A stretch of 64,000 bases of DNA from positions 496,001 to 560,000 of the forward strand of contig JPHH03000016.1 of NCBI GenBank assembly GCA_000750105.3. Reading direction: 5' to 3'. The stretch's first letter is position 1. Every line of letters begins with the position of its first letter. Shown here one piece after another: positions 1-11,424 of the stretch. The stretch comes from Tolypocladium sp. Sup5 PDA-1 (taxonomy: Eukaryota; Ascomycota; Sordariomycetes; Hypocreales; Ophiocordycipitaceae). The position numbers were made by a program, and so were the translations under genes. The notes under the pieces were generated by a model that made no database searches, had not been told where the DNA came from, and worked only from the letters and a program-made list of their open reading frames with translations.

Positions 1-567
1 TGTGCCTTTATTAACGAATCTTCCAGGGCGATTTCGACGTTACACGACTGCGCGAGAGCAAGTACTTCTTTTCATAAGCGAGGCGGACGAGCCATGTACA
101 ACACCATCAATTTCAGGTGCAACGGGGTGTTTTTGACACTACTTTTTTTGGGCACAGCGACGGGGAGCATTTTCACGGCGTTATTGAGGGCATGTTTCGG
201 AAGGGGCATATACTGGAGAGTTGACAAACACGATCACGGCGTCACGCTGCTCAGACCTATATGCGGATATAAGCGGGCGGTGTATATTGCTGTACATTAT
301 GAGGTAGAGGGGCTGTGATTGTACAGGGATGTGAAGGCAGGAGAGGACACGAAGAATAAAAATACATGTTAATGTCCATTATGGAGGCTGCCACGCGGTG
401 ATTGAGTGTTGATGGCGAGGATGTACTCGCATGGCCTACTGAGCATTCTGTCTAGAAATCTCCAGAACGGTAGGGTCATGACAAGTCACAAGTGTCAACA
501 TACAAGAACAATTGCTACTCTAGATGTGGTGGTTTATTCATCTAACTCGTGGCTCTATGGTGCATAA
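1..567. other. Left edge, no recognised gene
   Basis: I see nothing I can name here. A 74-codon open frame at 94-318 has no recognisable domain and an odd composition, and is probably chance. The right part is probably 3' untranslated sequence of the minus-strand gene that ends at 568. Confidence 0.5.
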
Positions 568-1773
568 TTATCGCACAACGGCGTCCTTGAGCGTCTGAAC
601 GGTGCACACACCGCCGCTCTCGGTGACGAGCTTGCCAACGTCAGCCTTGCCGAGCTGCTCCACGGCGCCGGCGTTGAAGGCCACCTCGAGGTTGTCCGTG
701 GTGGTGAAGCCCGGCTGGAACATCTCCCAGATCTTCTTCTTGGGGTTCAGCTGGCCCTCGGGCTCGCCCTTCCAGCCCTCGAAGAAGACGCGCTCGCCGG
801 CCTTGGAGCCCTCGGGCGGGCTGACCAGCTCGACGGGGCCCTTGTGATCGTCGACCTCGCCCTCCTTGATCTTGGGGGAGGCGGCCAGAACCATAGCAGA
901 GGACTTGATGCCGCGCATCTTGACGGGCTTGAGGTTGCAGACGACGACGACCTTGCGGCCCTGCATCTCCGCCAGGGGAATCAGGCCGTTGAGACCAGAG
1001 CAGACGGTTCGGCAGACCTGGCCCTCGTACTCGGTGGTGTCATCGCTGGCCTGGTCTCCCATAGCAATGGTGGAGACGTACAGAGAGTCGGCATCGGGAT
1101 GGTTGATGGCCTTGAGGATGTGGCCAACGCGGAGCTCGATGAGAGCCGGCGACAGAGGCGCAGCTGCGGCGGGAGCCTTTTGCGGCTTGGGAGCCTTCTC
1201 CTTCTTCTCCTTCTTGGGCTTGTCACCACCGGGGACAGCAGCAGCAGCGGCGCCCTTGACCTCGTCAACCTTCTCCTTGACCTTTTCCTTGGTGCGGTCG
1301 ACGAGGGTTGCCTCCTTGCCCGCACCGGCACCGGCACCCGCAGCACCAGCGGCAGCAGCGGCCTTTTCCTTCTTCAGGCGCTCTTTCTCAGCCTTGGCAT
1401 CGACGGGCGGCTTGACGTAGCGCACGTCATCCTGGTCGACGCTGAACTTCTGGTCGTCCTTGAGGGCGAGGCCGAACTGGGGCGAGTTCTGGACAAAGTC
1501 GAGGTGGCGGACAATGTGCGGGTGGCCCTTCTCGCCGGTGCGCTCGTCGGGGGACCACTTGGCGACGATGGGGGACAGGGTCTCGTAGATGGCGACGTCG
1601 GCCTTGCTGGGCTTGCTGCCGAGCAGGGTGGTGCGGCTGGCAAGGTGGCCGTTGAGCGTCTCAAGGATTGAGGGCTTGTCCTCGCCGGCGCGGAGGCGCT
1701 CCGAGGTGGTGAGCCACTGCTGGATCTCGGCCTCCTCGGTGGGCGTATACGTCTGGGCGCTGATGGAGGCCAT
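568..1773 (-). CDS. ARC1: Arc1-like tRNA-binding cofactor of aminoacyl-tRNA synthetases
   Basis: Single-exon protein of 401 residues. The N-terminal part resembles the GST-like domain of Arc1p, which in yeast docks onto Glu- and Met-tRNA synthetases. A central Lys/Ala/Glu-rich linker (about residues 130-210, with runs such as KPKKEKKEKAPKPQKA) looks like the non-specific tRNA-binding tail. The C-terminal ~175 residues, beginning near the sequence ELRVGHI, form the EMAPII/tRNA-binding OB fold, with VVCNLKPVKMRG and SSAMVLAAS motifs typical of the family. The start at 1773 is the first ATG of the frame; the frame stays open upstream to 1980 but only from a GTG. The likely role is cytoplasmic delivery of tRNA to synthetases. 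It is divergently placed from the SNF2 gene, sharing about 800 bp of upstream DNA. Confidence 0.9.
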   Translation of the reverse strand: MASISAQTYTPTEEAEIQQWLTTSERLRAGEDKPSILETLNGHLASRTTLLGSKPSKADVAIYETLSPIVAKWSPDERTGEKGHPHIVRHLDFVQNSPQFGLALKDDQKFSVDQDDVRYVKPPVDAKAEKERLKKEKAAAAAGAAGAGAGAGKEATLVDRTKEKVKEKVDEVKGAAAAAVPGGDKPKKEKKEKAPKPQKAPAAAAPLSPALIELRVGHILKAINHPDADSLYVSTIAMGDQASDDTTEYEGQVCRTVCSGLNGLIPLAEMQGRKVVVVCNLKPVKMRGIKSSAMVLAASPKIKEGEVDDHKGPVELVSPPEGSKAGERVFFEGWKGEPEGQLNPKKKIWEMFQPGFTTTDNLEVAFNAGAVEQLGKADVGKLVTESGGVCTVQTLKDAVVR

Positions 1774-2571
1774 TCTGGGCTGTTGGTGGTGCAGCGGGCG
1801 GAGGGGGGAGAGGCTGCAGAGGGTCGGGCGGAGGGCTCGGAGGGAGAACAGCTTGGTGGTTTGGCTGGTGAGAAGCTGTTGCTGGCTTCTCTCGTCTGTC
1901 GTGCGTACGAGGAGGTAGAGGAGAGTGTGACACAGAATGTTGGTGGGCAAGTTTTGACGATGGCGGGGATGGAGGGGCACGGCAGGGGTCTATGGCGGCC
2001 TGACGATTGAGGCAGAAGCAGGTGTGGCTGCCTTGTGTGGCGCTCCCGTTGCACCTGTCGTGCCAAGAGCTTGCCAATTAACGCGCTGGCTCGTGACCGC
2101 GCTGCTGTTTCGCGTCTGCTGCGTCATGACTTTTGCGCCAGGCGCGTGCGCCCTTCGACTCGACCGTGAATTTTATCTTCAACTTCAGCCGCCACTCTGA
2201 CAGCGAGCCTTGCTTCCGCTGTTTTCGGGCCAATTCAGATCTGCCACTGGGCTGGCAGCTGTCTGGCGTCTTTTTTGGATTGTTTTCCTGGTGCGGCACT
2301 TGGATCGAAGTGTCAGCGGTTCACAACTGTCGACTGGACACTCGTCACCAGCCGTCGTCCGCCGTCCGCTGTCAAGTCGTTCACGATTTCTGCTCCATTG
2401 CAGTGGCAAAGCCTGCTCGTGAGCGACCACAGACCGCCATCATACGTCCCCTCACTTTCAGCCCCGTCGGTTCATATTTGAACCATTCTGTCCCTCTCCC
2501 AGCTATAGCTTCGCGGGAGCAGAGCAAGCAGCCCTGTGCAAACCCCATCCCACCAAGCCCTCTGTCGCACT
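1774..2571. promoter_or_regulatory. Shared divergent upstream region
   Basis: About 800 bp between the start codons of the Arc1-like gene (-) and the SNF2 gene (+). It must hold both promoters. I see no TATA box or named operator that I would defend. The short open frames here are uninformative. Confidence 0.4.
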
Positions 2572-5412
2572 ATGGAGGGCCCTTCGTCAGACGTCGAGTC
2601 CGTGCTGTCTGACCAGAACAAGATGAGTAGTGCTCCGAGCTCACCGCCTGCCGAGGCTTCGCCCAAGGCAGGCAAAGTCGAGTTTATCGACGAGGGAAGC
2701 CTGGAAAGGGAGGAGGAGGAGGCGCGGGCGGCCAACATCAAGGCGGAAGAAGATCGTTGGCGGGCTCTCGTCCAGTCACGAAAGAAGAAGAAGAAGAAGG
2801 CTGAGTCAAAGGCTGAAAGAGAGGCCAAGGCTCGAGAGCTTGATGAGCTGCTCATGAAGAGCGCGGCCTTCAGCGACATTCTGACGAAGAAGACCCAAGT
2901 CCTCGGTCGCGTGGGCAGCAGCCTTGATGGCAAGACCCTCGGAGACCACAACCTGAAAATGGCCAAGCAGCCAAAGTGCCTGGTCGGCGGCACAATGAGA
3001 GACTACCAGCTGGAAGGGTTGACGTGGATGTACGAGATTTGCTCTCAAGGCATGAGCGGCATTTTGGCCGATGAGATGGGACTCGGTAAGCACCCATGAG
3101 CCCGCCTTGCAATAACGAGGACGTTTAAACGCTAACTGTCATAGGCAAAACTGTCCAAACAATCTCCCTAATTGCTCTGTTGCGAGAGCAGGAGGACTAT
3201 CTCGGCCCTCACCTCATCGTGGCACCACTGAGTACCTTGTCGAACTGGATGGACGAGTTCCACCAGTGGACTCCATCCATTCCTGTTGTCATGTACCACG
3301 GAAACCAGAAACAGCGAGAAGAGATCTTTAGGACAAAGATCATGAGGAACCTCAGCCAGGGACGACCAAATAAGCAGTTTCCGGTCGTCTGTACGTCTTA
3401 CGAGATGGTCTTGAGGGACCAGCACAACCTGTCCCGCGTTCAATGGGAATTCATCATCATTGTAAGTGATCATTACGGATGCACTCGGTAACTTGCATGC
3501 TAATTCCATGCCTAGGATGAAGGCCATCGAATGAAGAATGCCGAAGCCAAGCTGTTCCAGCAGCTGCGGCAGTTCTCCTCTGCGACGCGACTGCTCATCA
3601 CGGGAACACCACTTCAGAATAATCTGAAGGAACTGTGGTCGCTCCTTCACTTCCTTTTGCCCAACATCTTCACCGATTGGGAAGCCTTCGAGTCATGGTT
3701 CGACTTTTCGGATCTCGACGACGAAAAGGGGACAGAGGCATTCATTGGGGACCGAATGAAGCAGGAGCTGGTCAAGAAAATACACCTCATCCTCCAGCCG
3801 TTGCTTCTCAGACGCATCAAGCAGGACGTCGCCGCGTATCTTCCCAAGAAGCGTGAGTACGTTCTTTTCGCTCCCATGACCAAGGAGCAGACGGGTCTAT
3901 ACAACGCGTTCACGGATAAGACGGTGGATACTCGCGCATACCTGGAGAACAAGGTGATTGAGAAAATCATGAAAGACACGCCAACTTCGCAATCCCCGAG
4001 ATCTTCCTCGCGGTCGAGCAGCGGTACTCCGGCACCCCAGGCCCGAGGCGTCAAGGGAACTAAGATTTCTCTTCCGCTACGGGAAAGCCCTCGAGGCAAA
4101 AAGGTCGAGGATCGTCCCGTATCACCCGCTCCGAATGCCTTTAGCTTGATGATGGGCAAGCGCGGTTCAGGGCGACCAAGGAAGACCGCGCCGGAACAGG
4201 CACCTGTTGAGACTCCGACAAAACAGACAGCGAAGCGAAAAAGCCCCCCGACCTCTATTGTTTCCGAGGCCAAGAGCGCCAAGTCGAGTAGGGCATCGAC
4301 TCCGGCTTCTACTCGGGGGCGAACGCGCAAGATGCGCAATTACAAGGACGCTGTTTCGGACGATGAGGACGCGCTGTCTGACGACGCCTTCGAGGCTAAA
4401 CTTGCCGACGAAATCGCTAGTGGCGACGAAGCAGAAGTCGAGGAGTCGAGATCACCAGAGGAAATCGAGCTCGCTCAGACCCTGGAACTCGCCAGTAAGT
4501 GGACTTCGATACCGACTTGAATGTGAGCTGTACTGACTGGCGTCTACAGAAAAGCAAATTGCGCAAAAGAAACTGGGCAACCCACTAGCCCAGCTGCGAC
4601 TGGTGTGCAACAGCCCGCACAACTTTTACAGCCCGTGGGCAACGAACACCGACGTCCCCGTTGACGAGTCCATCGTCACCGCATCCGGCAAGATGCTGCT
4701 TCTGGACCGGCTGCTGCCCAAGCTATTCAACGAGGGCCACAAGGTTCTGCTGTTCTCGCAGTTCACCACGCAGCTCGACATACTCGAGGACTACAGCAGG
4801 GAACTCCGGGGCTGGAAAGTGTGCCGCATCGACGGCTCCGTGCAGCAGGAAAGCCGGCGGCAGCAGATACACGATTTCAACAAGGATCCCAGCTACAAGC
4901 TCTTCCTACTATCCACCCGCGCCGGCGGCCAGGGCATCAACCTCGCCTCTGCCGACACAGTCATCCTCTTCGACTCGGACTTTAACCCCCAGCAGGACCT
5001 GCAAGCCCAAGACCGCTGCCACCGCATCGGCCAGACCCGCCCCGTGATCGTCTACCGCCTCGCCACGCGCGGCACCGTCGAAGAGTCCCTGCTCCTCTCC
5101 GCCGACGCCAAGCGCCGCCTTGAGAAGCTCGTCATCCGCAAGGGCGGCTTCAAGTCCATGGGCCAGAAGATGGACCATCTACAGCAAGGTGACCTCGACG
5201 CCGAGACGCTGCGCGCGCTGCTATTGAGGGATGGCCTCGTGTACGAGACGTCCGGCGGCGACCAGCAGGTCCTCAGCGACGGGGACCTCGACGCGCTGTG
5301 CGATCGCAGCGAGGATGCGTACGAGAGGGCGGCGAGCGGCTGTGGGGACGCGGATCGGTATCGCGTCGTGGAGACGGGTGCCGACTCCATTAAGATGACG
5401 AGGAAGGAGTGA
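2572..5412 (+). CDS. SNF2-family chromatin remodeller, LSH/HELLS/DDM1/Irc5 subfamily
   Basis: Four exons: 2572-3085, 3145-3461, 3516-4494 and 4550-5412, giving 890 residues in a continuous frame. The SNF2 ATPase half has motif I DEMGLGKT formed across the first intron, motif II DEGH formed across the second, and TGTPLQNN (motif III). The helicase C half has SQFTTQLDILED, STRAGGQGINL and QAQDRCHRIGQ. Between the lobes lies a roughly 200-residue Ser/Pro/Lys-rich insert containing an AT-hook-like GRPRK. The Lys/Glu-rich N terminus is probably coiled coil. This arrangement matches the LSH/HELLS group (Irc5 in yeast, MUS-30 in Neurospora), which uses ATP to move nucleosomes and supports genome stability; DNA methylation is a role in plants and animals. 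Function here is inferred from family. It converges with the ankyrin gene downstream. Confidence 0.9.
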
Positions 5413-5776
5413 GAACCGTGTATAACTGTGCTATTACGTTGCTGTGGCCTGGGTAGTTTGTTGCTTAGACGTTAGTTTTACTTGCACCATTCATGGTGTA
5501 CGTGGAGCTGGCCGCCATGTATGGCGAGAAGGGCGTGGATTTGCTGCAAACGCAGTAACCAATCTACACTGGCCAGATATAAAGCACAATTTCTAGAATA
5601 TGGAAATCGTGTTTGTCATTCTACCTCGCGTCTGTCGTAAATTTGTGGTCATGAGAATATCTATCCCCCCTGCCGTCATGCACCCCAACGCCGCAGTATC
5701 CATACCCCCAAGTTCCCCGTACTCCAAAATGATACATATAGAAGACAGCAACGGCCCGAAAGCGCGATACAGGCGC
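5413..5776. other. Convergent intergenic spacer
   Basis: About 360 bp between two converging genes. It probably holds both 3' untranslated ends. I see no other feature. Confidence 0.4.
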
Positions 5777-8700
5777 TTAGTTCAGCTCCGTCACGTACCC
5801 AATCTGCCGCCGCGGATCGCCCGGTGTGGGCGACCCGTCGGCCAGCCTCTTGGCCAGCTTCTCCTGGCTCTCGACGAGCTTGCGCTGCGCCTCGAGGCGA
5901 TTCTTGATGCGCCCCTCGGCGCCCTTTTCGATGCGCTCCACCTCCTGGCGCTCGCTGATGCGGATCGAGCTCAAGGCGCGGGCGTTATCCACGCGCTCCG
6001 TGTTGAGCTTCGTCTCCCACTCGAGCGCCTTGCGCTGACGCGACTCCTCGGCCTCGAGCTCTGTCGCGGCGAGCGCCCGCGTGCGGCTGACCGAGGCGTC
6101 AGCGACGGCATGGTGCTCCGTCAGGCGCCGCTGGTGGGCGACGCTGGCGAGGGACTCTTCGAGCTGGGCGCGGGAGCGGAGCGCGCCGATGTCTTCAGTG
6201 TGCAGCTTCCTGCGGCGGGCATCTTCCATCTGCGCCTTTTGCGCGAGGATCTGCTGCTCCACGCTGGCAATCTCTCGTTTGCGTGCCATGGCAATGGAGA
6301 ACTCTTCGGTTTCTTCAGCCATGCGCGCCAGACGGGCTTTGCGGGCTCGCTCCTGGACCACCATATCCTCAGGCAGGCCAACAGCGCCCTCCGGCTGTGC
6401 CCCCTCGTTTGCGTAGAATACGTCGTTCGCTCGACTAGCACGCAGCACCGCGAGAATCTGATCTCTCACGTCTGAAGAAACCAAACCCTTGATGATGTAC
6501 ATAGTCGGAGAGTAGGTATAGCCCGCGTCGACGAATTGGTTAAAGGGCTTGTTGATATTCTTCCACATCCCACTCTTCAAAAAAGCCCGAGTCGTCACGA
6601 CCGGGTCTGCGGCGTCAAAGCAAATGTGTAACAGTGACTTGCCGCTCGTCTTGAGGGACAAGTCCGAGTTCGAGTCGATGAGAAATGTCATGACCTTTTG
6701 CATGGCTCGTTCTCTGTCCGCGGTGATGTCACCAGCGTCGGATCCATGCCGACAAACTTCACCAAGCGCGCTTCGACCCCCGTGCAAGGGGCTCGGGAAG
6801 TCGGGATCGTGGCCTGACTGGACGAGAACTCTGACTGCCGGCAAGTTGAGATCTCTGGCGGCATTGTGAAGTGAGCCATCGTCCCTGGCTGGCTCTGCAG
6901 CAAGGAGGCTGGACATCATCTGTACAGCAATGTCTCCGCCAATGTGGGTGGCCATGGAAAGCGGCGTTCTTCCTTGATAGTCAATGACGTCGACATCCGC
7001 GCCTTCCAAGAGCAGCAGCTTTACGAGGTCTGGCCGTCTAGCCTGTACAGCTAGCATAAGAGGCGTCGTGCGAGATAGGCTCGTTTCCACATTCACCTTG
7101 GCTATATCCGTCGTCAGTCATGGTCGTCACAGCAATTCGTACAGCGTTGACTTACATCCACGCTCAATCAACAGCTCAATCACCGCCGTGCTGACACGCT
7201 TTTGTGGCTGGGCAATGGCCCATGCAAGCAAAGTGACCTCTTCCTCGTCGTCGATGTCGGGATGAATCCGACAAGTCGTCGCTTGATCATAGTAAAAGCC
7301 CGCGTCCAGGAGTGTGGTCAGGATTGTTGTCGACCTCGGATACTGGTTGACGGCACGAACGAGCACCGGCTCGGAGCCTTGCTGGCCGCTCATGACGTCT
7401 ATCCGAACGCCGCCTTCGTGGTAGTCGGCGAACATCTTGAAAAGGTCCAAAACGCCGTCTTGAGTGAGCGCTGTATCGAAGATGCACTGAAAGGCCAACG
7501 ACAACGTTTCGGCTGACGGGTGACATTCAAGCAGCTGAGCAGTCCACGGCACGTCAGCCCTCGAGGCAGCTTGTTGCAGCGGCTCGCCGTTGTTGAAGTT
7601 GACGTCGGGTCCATGGGCAATGAGCAAGTCGAAAAACCGATCGGCAAAGTCCCTCGTCTCTTTTGTCGAGTTCTTCATGATCAAGATCAGCGCAGTGCTG
7701 AGGGCATCTCCACGGGCTCCCTGGTCCAGGAGCATATGCGCTGTTTCCAAGCCAGGCTCCGTAAACCAGGTGTTAAATGTGTCCGCAGTGAAAGCCTGGT
7801 TGAACGCTCGCCTGATATCCTGCTCCGGTAGCTTCTTCTGGAGAAGGAGAGCCAGGGACGAGGAGGCAACGTTTTGCACGGCGTCCACGAGAGTCTTGCA
7901 TCCATTTGTCGAGGGAGAGGCCCCATGATCCAGCAGCAGTCTGACCAGACGCTCCTCTGGGTTCTCCTCGTTGACAGCGTCGTTCAGGGCAATGTGCAAG
8001 TCCTCGGTAACCTGGAGGTCGGCCTTGATGAGATCACCAATAATGTGAAATCGATTGTCGCGATTCAGCCCCCAACAAGCCTTGAGAGCCCGCACGAGCG
8101 TCGGCTGGGATGCCTTTTTCTGTGCAGTGCTGTTAGAAGAGACAAATCGGCCACTATTGGAGGCTGCTGCCTTACCTGATTGCCGCCTTCGTCCCACAAT
8201 CCGAGCAAAAGCTCCAGGCCGTCGATAAATGCGCTTCTCGTGGCCGCAACTACTGATTCTCCATTGTTATAATTCGGGTCTGCGCCGGACACCAGGAGGA
8301 CTCTCAACACGCCCTGGCCATCATCCCCCGACCGCGCAGCCGATTCCAGCTGAGCATCAACCAGCTCGCCCCTGACGCCCCTCTTGAGGATCTGTTCAAA
8401 TATGACGGCGCGCTTGTTCAAATCGCCCACCTCGGTCGCAGCTTGGAACCCTGCTTCCAACGTCTTCTTGCTGGTGTTGGGATCCGATTTGAGAAGCACG
8501 CTCAAAACTTCGGGGGAGCCTCCACGGCAAGCTTCGATGATGGCCTGGCCGCCGTTGCTTGAAATGCTCGCACCATTTTCCATGAGAATATCGCCGAGCT
8601 TCAGATCACCATCCCGGGCGGCGATGAGGAGAGCGCTCGAGGCAGTTTCGGCCGACACCCCGGCCTTGAGAAGGCTTTGGCACATGCTGTTTCGGGCCGC

Positions 8701-11424
8701 GCGGTTCTTGATTTCCATCACCTTGACCAGCGTGGCGCTCCGGACTTCGGTTGCATATTTCGATTGGGCAAGCAGCAGATCCATAATCTCCGGGGACTCC
8801 TTTGACACAGCCAGTGATAGGGCTTCTCCATCCGAGGCATCGGCGGCAGCAGCCAAGACGCCAAGGAGTGTAATATCCTCGGGGTATGTGGCGATCGCAT
8901 GCGTCAAGGCCCTATTGATTTCGAGCGGGTTGGCACCGGCCTCCACCAGCTTCTTGGTCAATGTCAACCGCTCCATGGGCTCCGAGATGTGCAGCACATG
9001 CGGCAGCGCAGCACCTAATGCTGATGGGGTGGGAGGCACGCGGCACTCAAACAGCATATCGACGATTTGTGTATTTGCGGCGATGACGGCATGACACAGG
9101 GCAGCGGCTTTGTATGCGTTGGGGTCCGCGCCAGAGGCGAGTAGTTGTTTCAGCGTTGCCAGTGACGCCGCTTCGACCTTGGTTCTCGAGAGGGACTGCA
9201 CTTCGTGAACAAGGACCCAGCTGAGATCTTCTTTGCGGTTCGACTTGGCCGTTATGATGCCAAGTTTCCATGCCTTGCCCTCAGTGGACGGCAATGGCAC
9301 AAGCTCATTCAGACCACAGCTAATCGACGACGCTGAGAGTCTGCCCTGGAAGATTAATTCGAGAATTTTAGGGTCGGGGTTGGCAACAGCCTGTTTCACA
9401 ATGGCGCCGTCCAGAAGGTTGACATCGGCGCCGCCCTGTTGAAGGAGGAGGTGCAGGAGGGACATGTCCACTGGCCTCTCTGATAACGTCTCCAACAGGG
9501 CAGTGGCAACCTCCTTGACCCCGATGACTGCGCCGGCGTTGAGAAACATGGTCATCATTCCGTATCTCGCTCGGTGGTCTGCAACGTGCATGACGTCCTG
9601 CATGTGAGCTGCAGCCGTCTGCGGGGACGCCTTCTGAAGCAGAGCGGCCAGGAGCTCTGTGTCCTTTTGTTTTATCAGCGACGTTAGTCCCGGTCCTTGG
9701 CTGAAGTTGACATCCGCTTCGTATTTGAGAAGCAGTTTGATGAGAGAGTTGTCCCTCTGGGAAACGTCCTCGTTGATGGCATCGTGTAGAGCAGCATGCA
9801 AGCATGGACCAGACAGTGACCTCTGCAGGAAGAGCTCTACCATTTGGTAGCGATCTACATTGGACAGCTTCTTTGTGAGCGGAAACACAATTGACAGGGT
9901 TTCTGGTGAAGGCTGTCCGGCAAGTATCTTTTGTGTCATCGGAATATCTCCTCGTAGGACGGCAGTTCGAAGTGCTTCGCCAGACCTGTGGTCAACCGAC
10001 GCAACCTCGTGCCTGTTAGAGGCATATGATGCCGGGGAGTTTGGAGAGCCCTGGGGCGACACGGGTGAGCCAGCAGGGAAGAAGGGCGTAAGCAGAAGAT
10101 CCAGGGAGTTCATGTCGCCTGCCTCGGCCGCATCAATGAGCATCTCATCGAGTGCAACGCCATTCGCGCCTTTCCGAAGCAACAAGCTGAGAATGGTGTG
10201 GCGGTCAGCGAACGGCGCCTGTTTGGCAATGAGCGGCACGCAACTCGACGCCAGAGAAGCGCTGAGCATGGTGCCATCGTGGAGCAGCGAGTTGACTAGA
10301 CCCAGTTCCCCGCGCGCTATTGCCGTCTTCAGCACCGTGGCGTCGTTGTATTCGACTGATGCGCCGTACATGGCCAGAAGGTATGCCATTTCCAGGAACT
10401 GCGCCTCGCATGACCGTTCGAGTGCTTGCGCGAGGACGATGCCATCGGCGCCGGCGCACAGAAGGAGTTCTGCCATCTCGACCTTCACGGACGGGTTGAG
10501 AGAGGGGTGATCATAGAGTAGCTGGAAGGCTTCGTCGAGGCCTGGTCTTTGAGGTGGTCGGTTCCCCATGACAATCGCGAGGGCTATGTCTCGTCTACCC
10601 AGCCCAACGGCGGACTTGAGGGCCTCGGCTTGGTTATGGTTGCCGTCGGCCGTTGAGCGGCTGAGGTGCAGTACCGTCTCGAGACACCCCGCCCTCGCAG
10701 CATCGCACATGGACGCCGATGTCCAGGACGGCGGCAGTCGGCCCTCGGAGCGGAGGATCAGGCTGATCATGCGTGACTGTCCGTGGATAACACAAGCCTG
10801 GCGGAATGCGTCCTGGCCATCGGGTGTCTGCCCCGCACTCGCACCATGTCTCAGGAGCAGCTCGACGATGGGGGTGTTGCCGTTGCGGATGGCCGCGGGC
10901 AAGCAAGCGTCGATGGCGAAGGAGTCTGCATGAGGGAGCAGGACCTGGACCATTTCAAATTGGCTGCCATCGACGGCCAGTCTTAGCAGCCTGGTCTTGT
11001 CACCAAAGGACTCGACGCTGCGCCGTCTGTTGAGAAGTCCGCCCTTCTGCTTCTGCGAGCCGCCGAGGTCGACACCCGCCGCCGCCATCTTCGCAATGAG
11101 CGCCTCGGCAACAGCGGGCGATCCAGCGTTGGCAATCCATGCGCTCAGGACCTCGAGGACCTCGCGGGGGTCCCAGTTCTTACCCTTTTTGAGGTTGTTA
11201 GAGGAAAAGGCCCGGCTAAGGCCGCTCTTGGGGCGGTACTGAGCGACGTCGGCAGCGCGCCGCTGCATGAGCTCCTCGGCGGTCTGGTCATCGGCGGGCG
11301 TTCGAAACGACGGGGTCTGCAGCGGACGTGCGAGCGGCGTGGGAGCTGGCGGCAGGGCAATGCCCCATTCCTGGGAGATCTGGATGATGCGCCGCTGGCG
11401 GTCGTTGGGGGTCAGGGCCGGCAT
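5777..11424 (-). CDS. Giant ankyrin-repeat protein with C-terminal coiled coil
   Basis: Three exons, 11424-8176, 8119-7156 and 7101-5777, splice in frame to about 1,845 residues. The introns (8175-8120 and 7155-7102) have GTAAG donors and CAG/TAG acceptors. Most of the protein is many degenerate ankyrin-type helical repeats; clear units include GNTPIVELLLRHGA and TPLMLAVQARRPDLVKLLLL, and recurring forms are LLLxxGAD and LLLKAGVSAETA. The last ~200 residues are Arg/Glu/Ala-rich and predicted coiled coil. I see no NACHT, kinase or other effector domain and no signal peptide, so it is probably an intracellular scaffold; its partners cannot be read from sequence. The start at 11424 is an ATG followed by a short Pro-rich leader. 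Just upstream is a short GAGAT repeat (11456-11476). The exon model is strong because each junction joins two repeat-containing frames in phase. Confidence 0.85.

Noticed and set aside
844..1671. 275-codon plus-strand frame across the Arc1-like gene
   Set aside because: Low-complexity Leu/Gly/Ser-rich shadow of the tRNA-binding protein.
1774..1980. 69-residue N-terminal extension of the Arc1-like protein, as a possible mitochondrial presequence
   Set aside because: The frame is open but its only upstream initiator is GTG at 1980; the first ATG is at 1773.
8065..8175. Tail of the largest ankyrin frame as coding sequence
   Set aside because: A GTAAGG donor at 8175 and CAG acceptor at 8120 remove it, and the next frame continues the repeat in phase.
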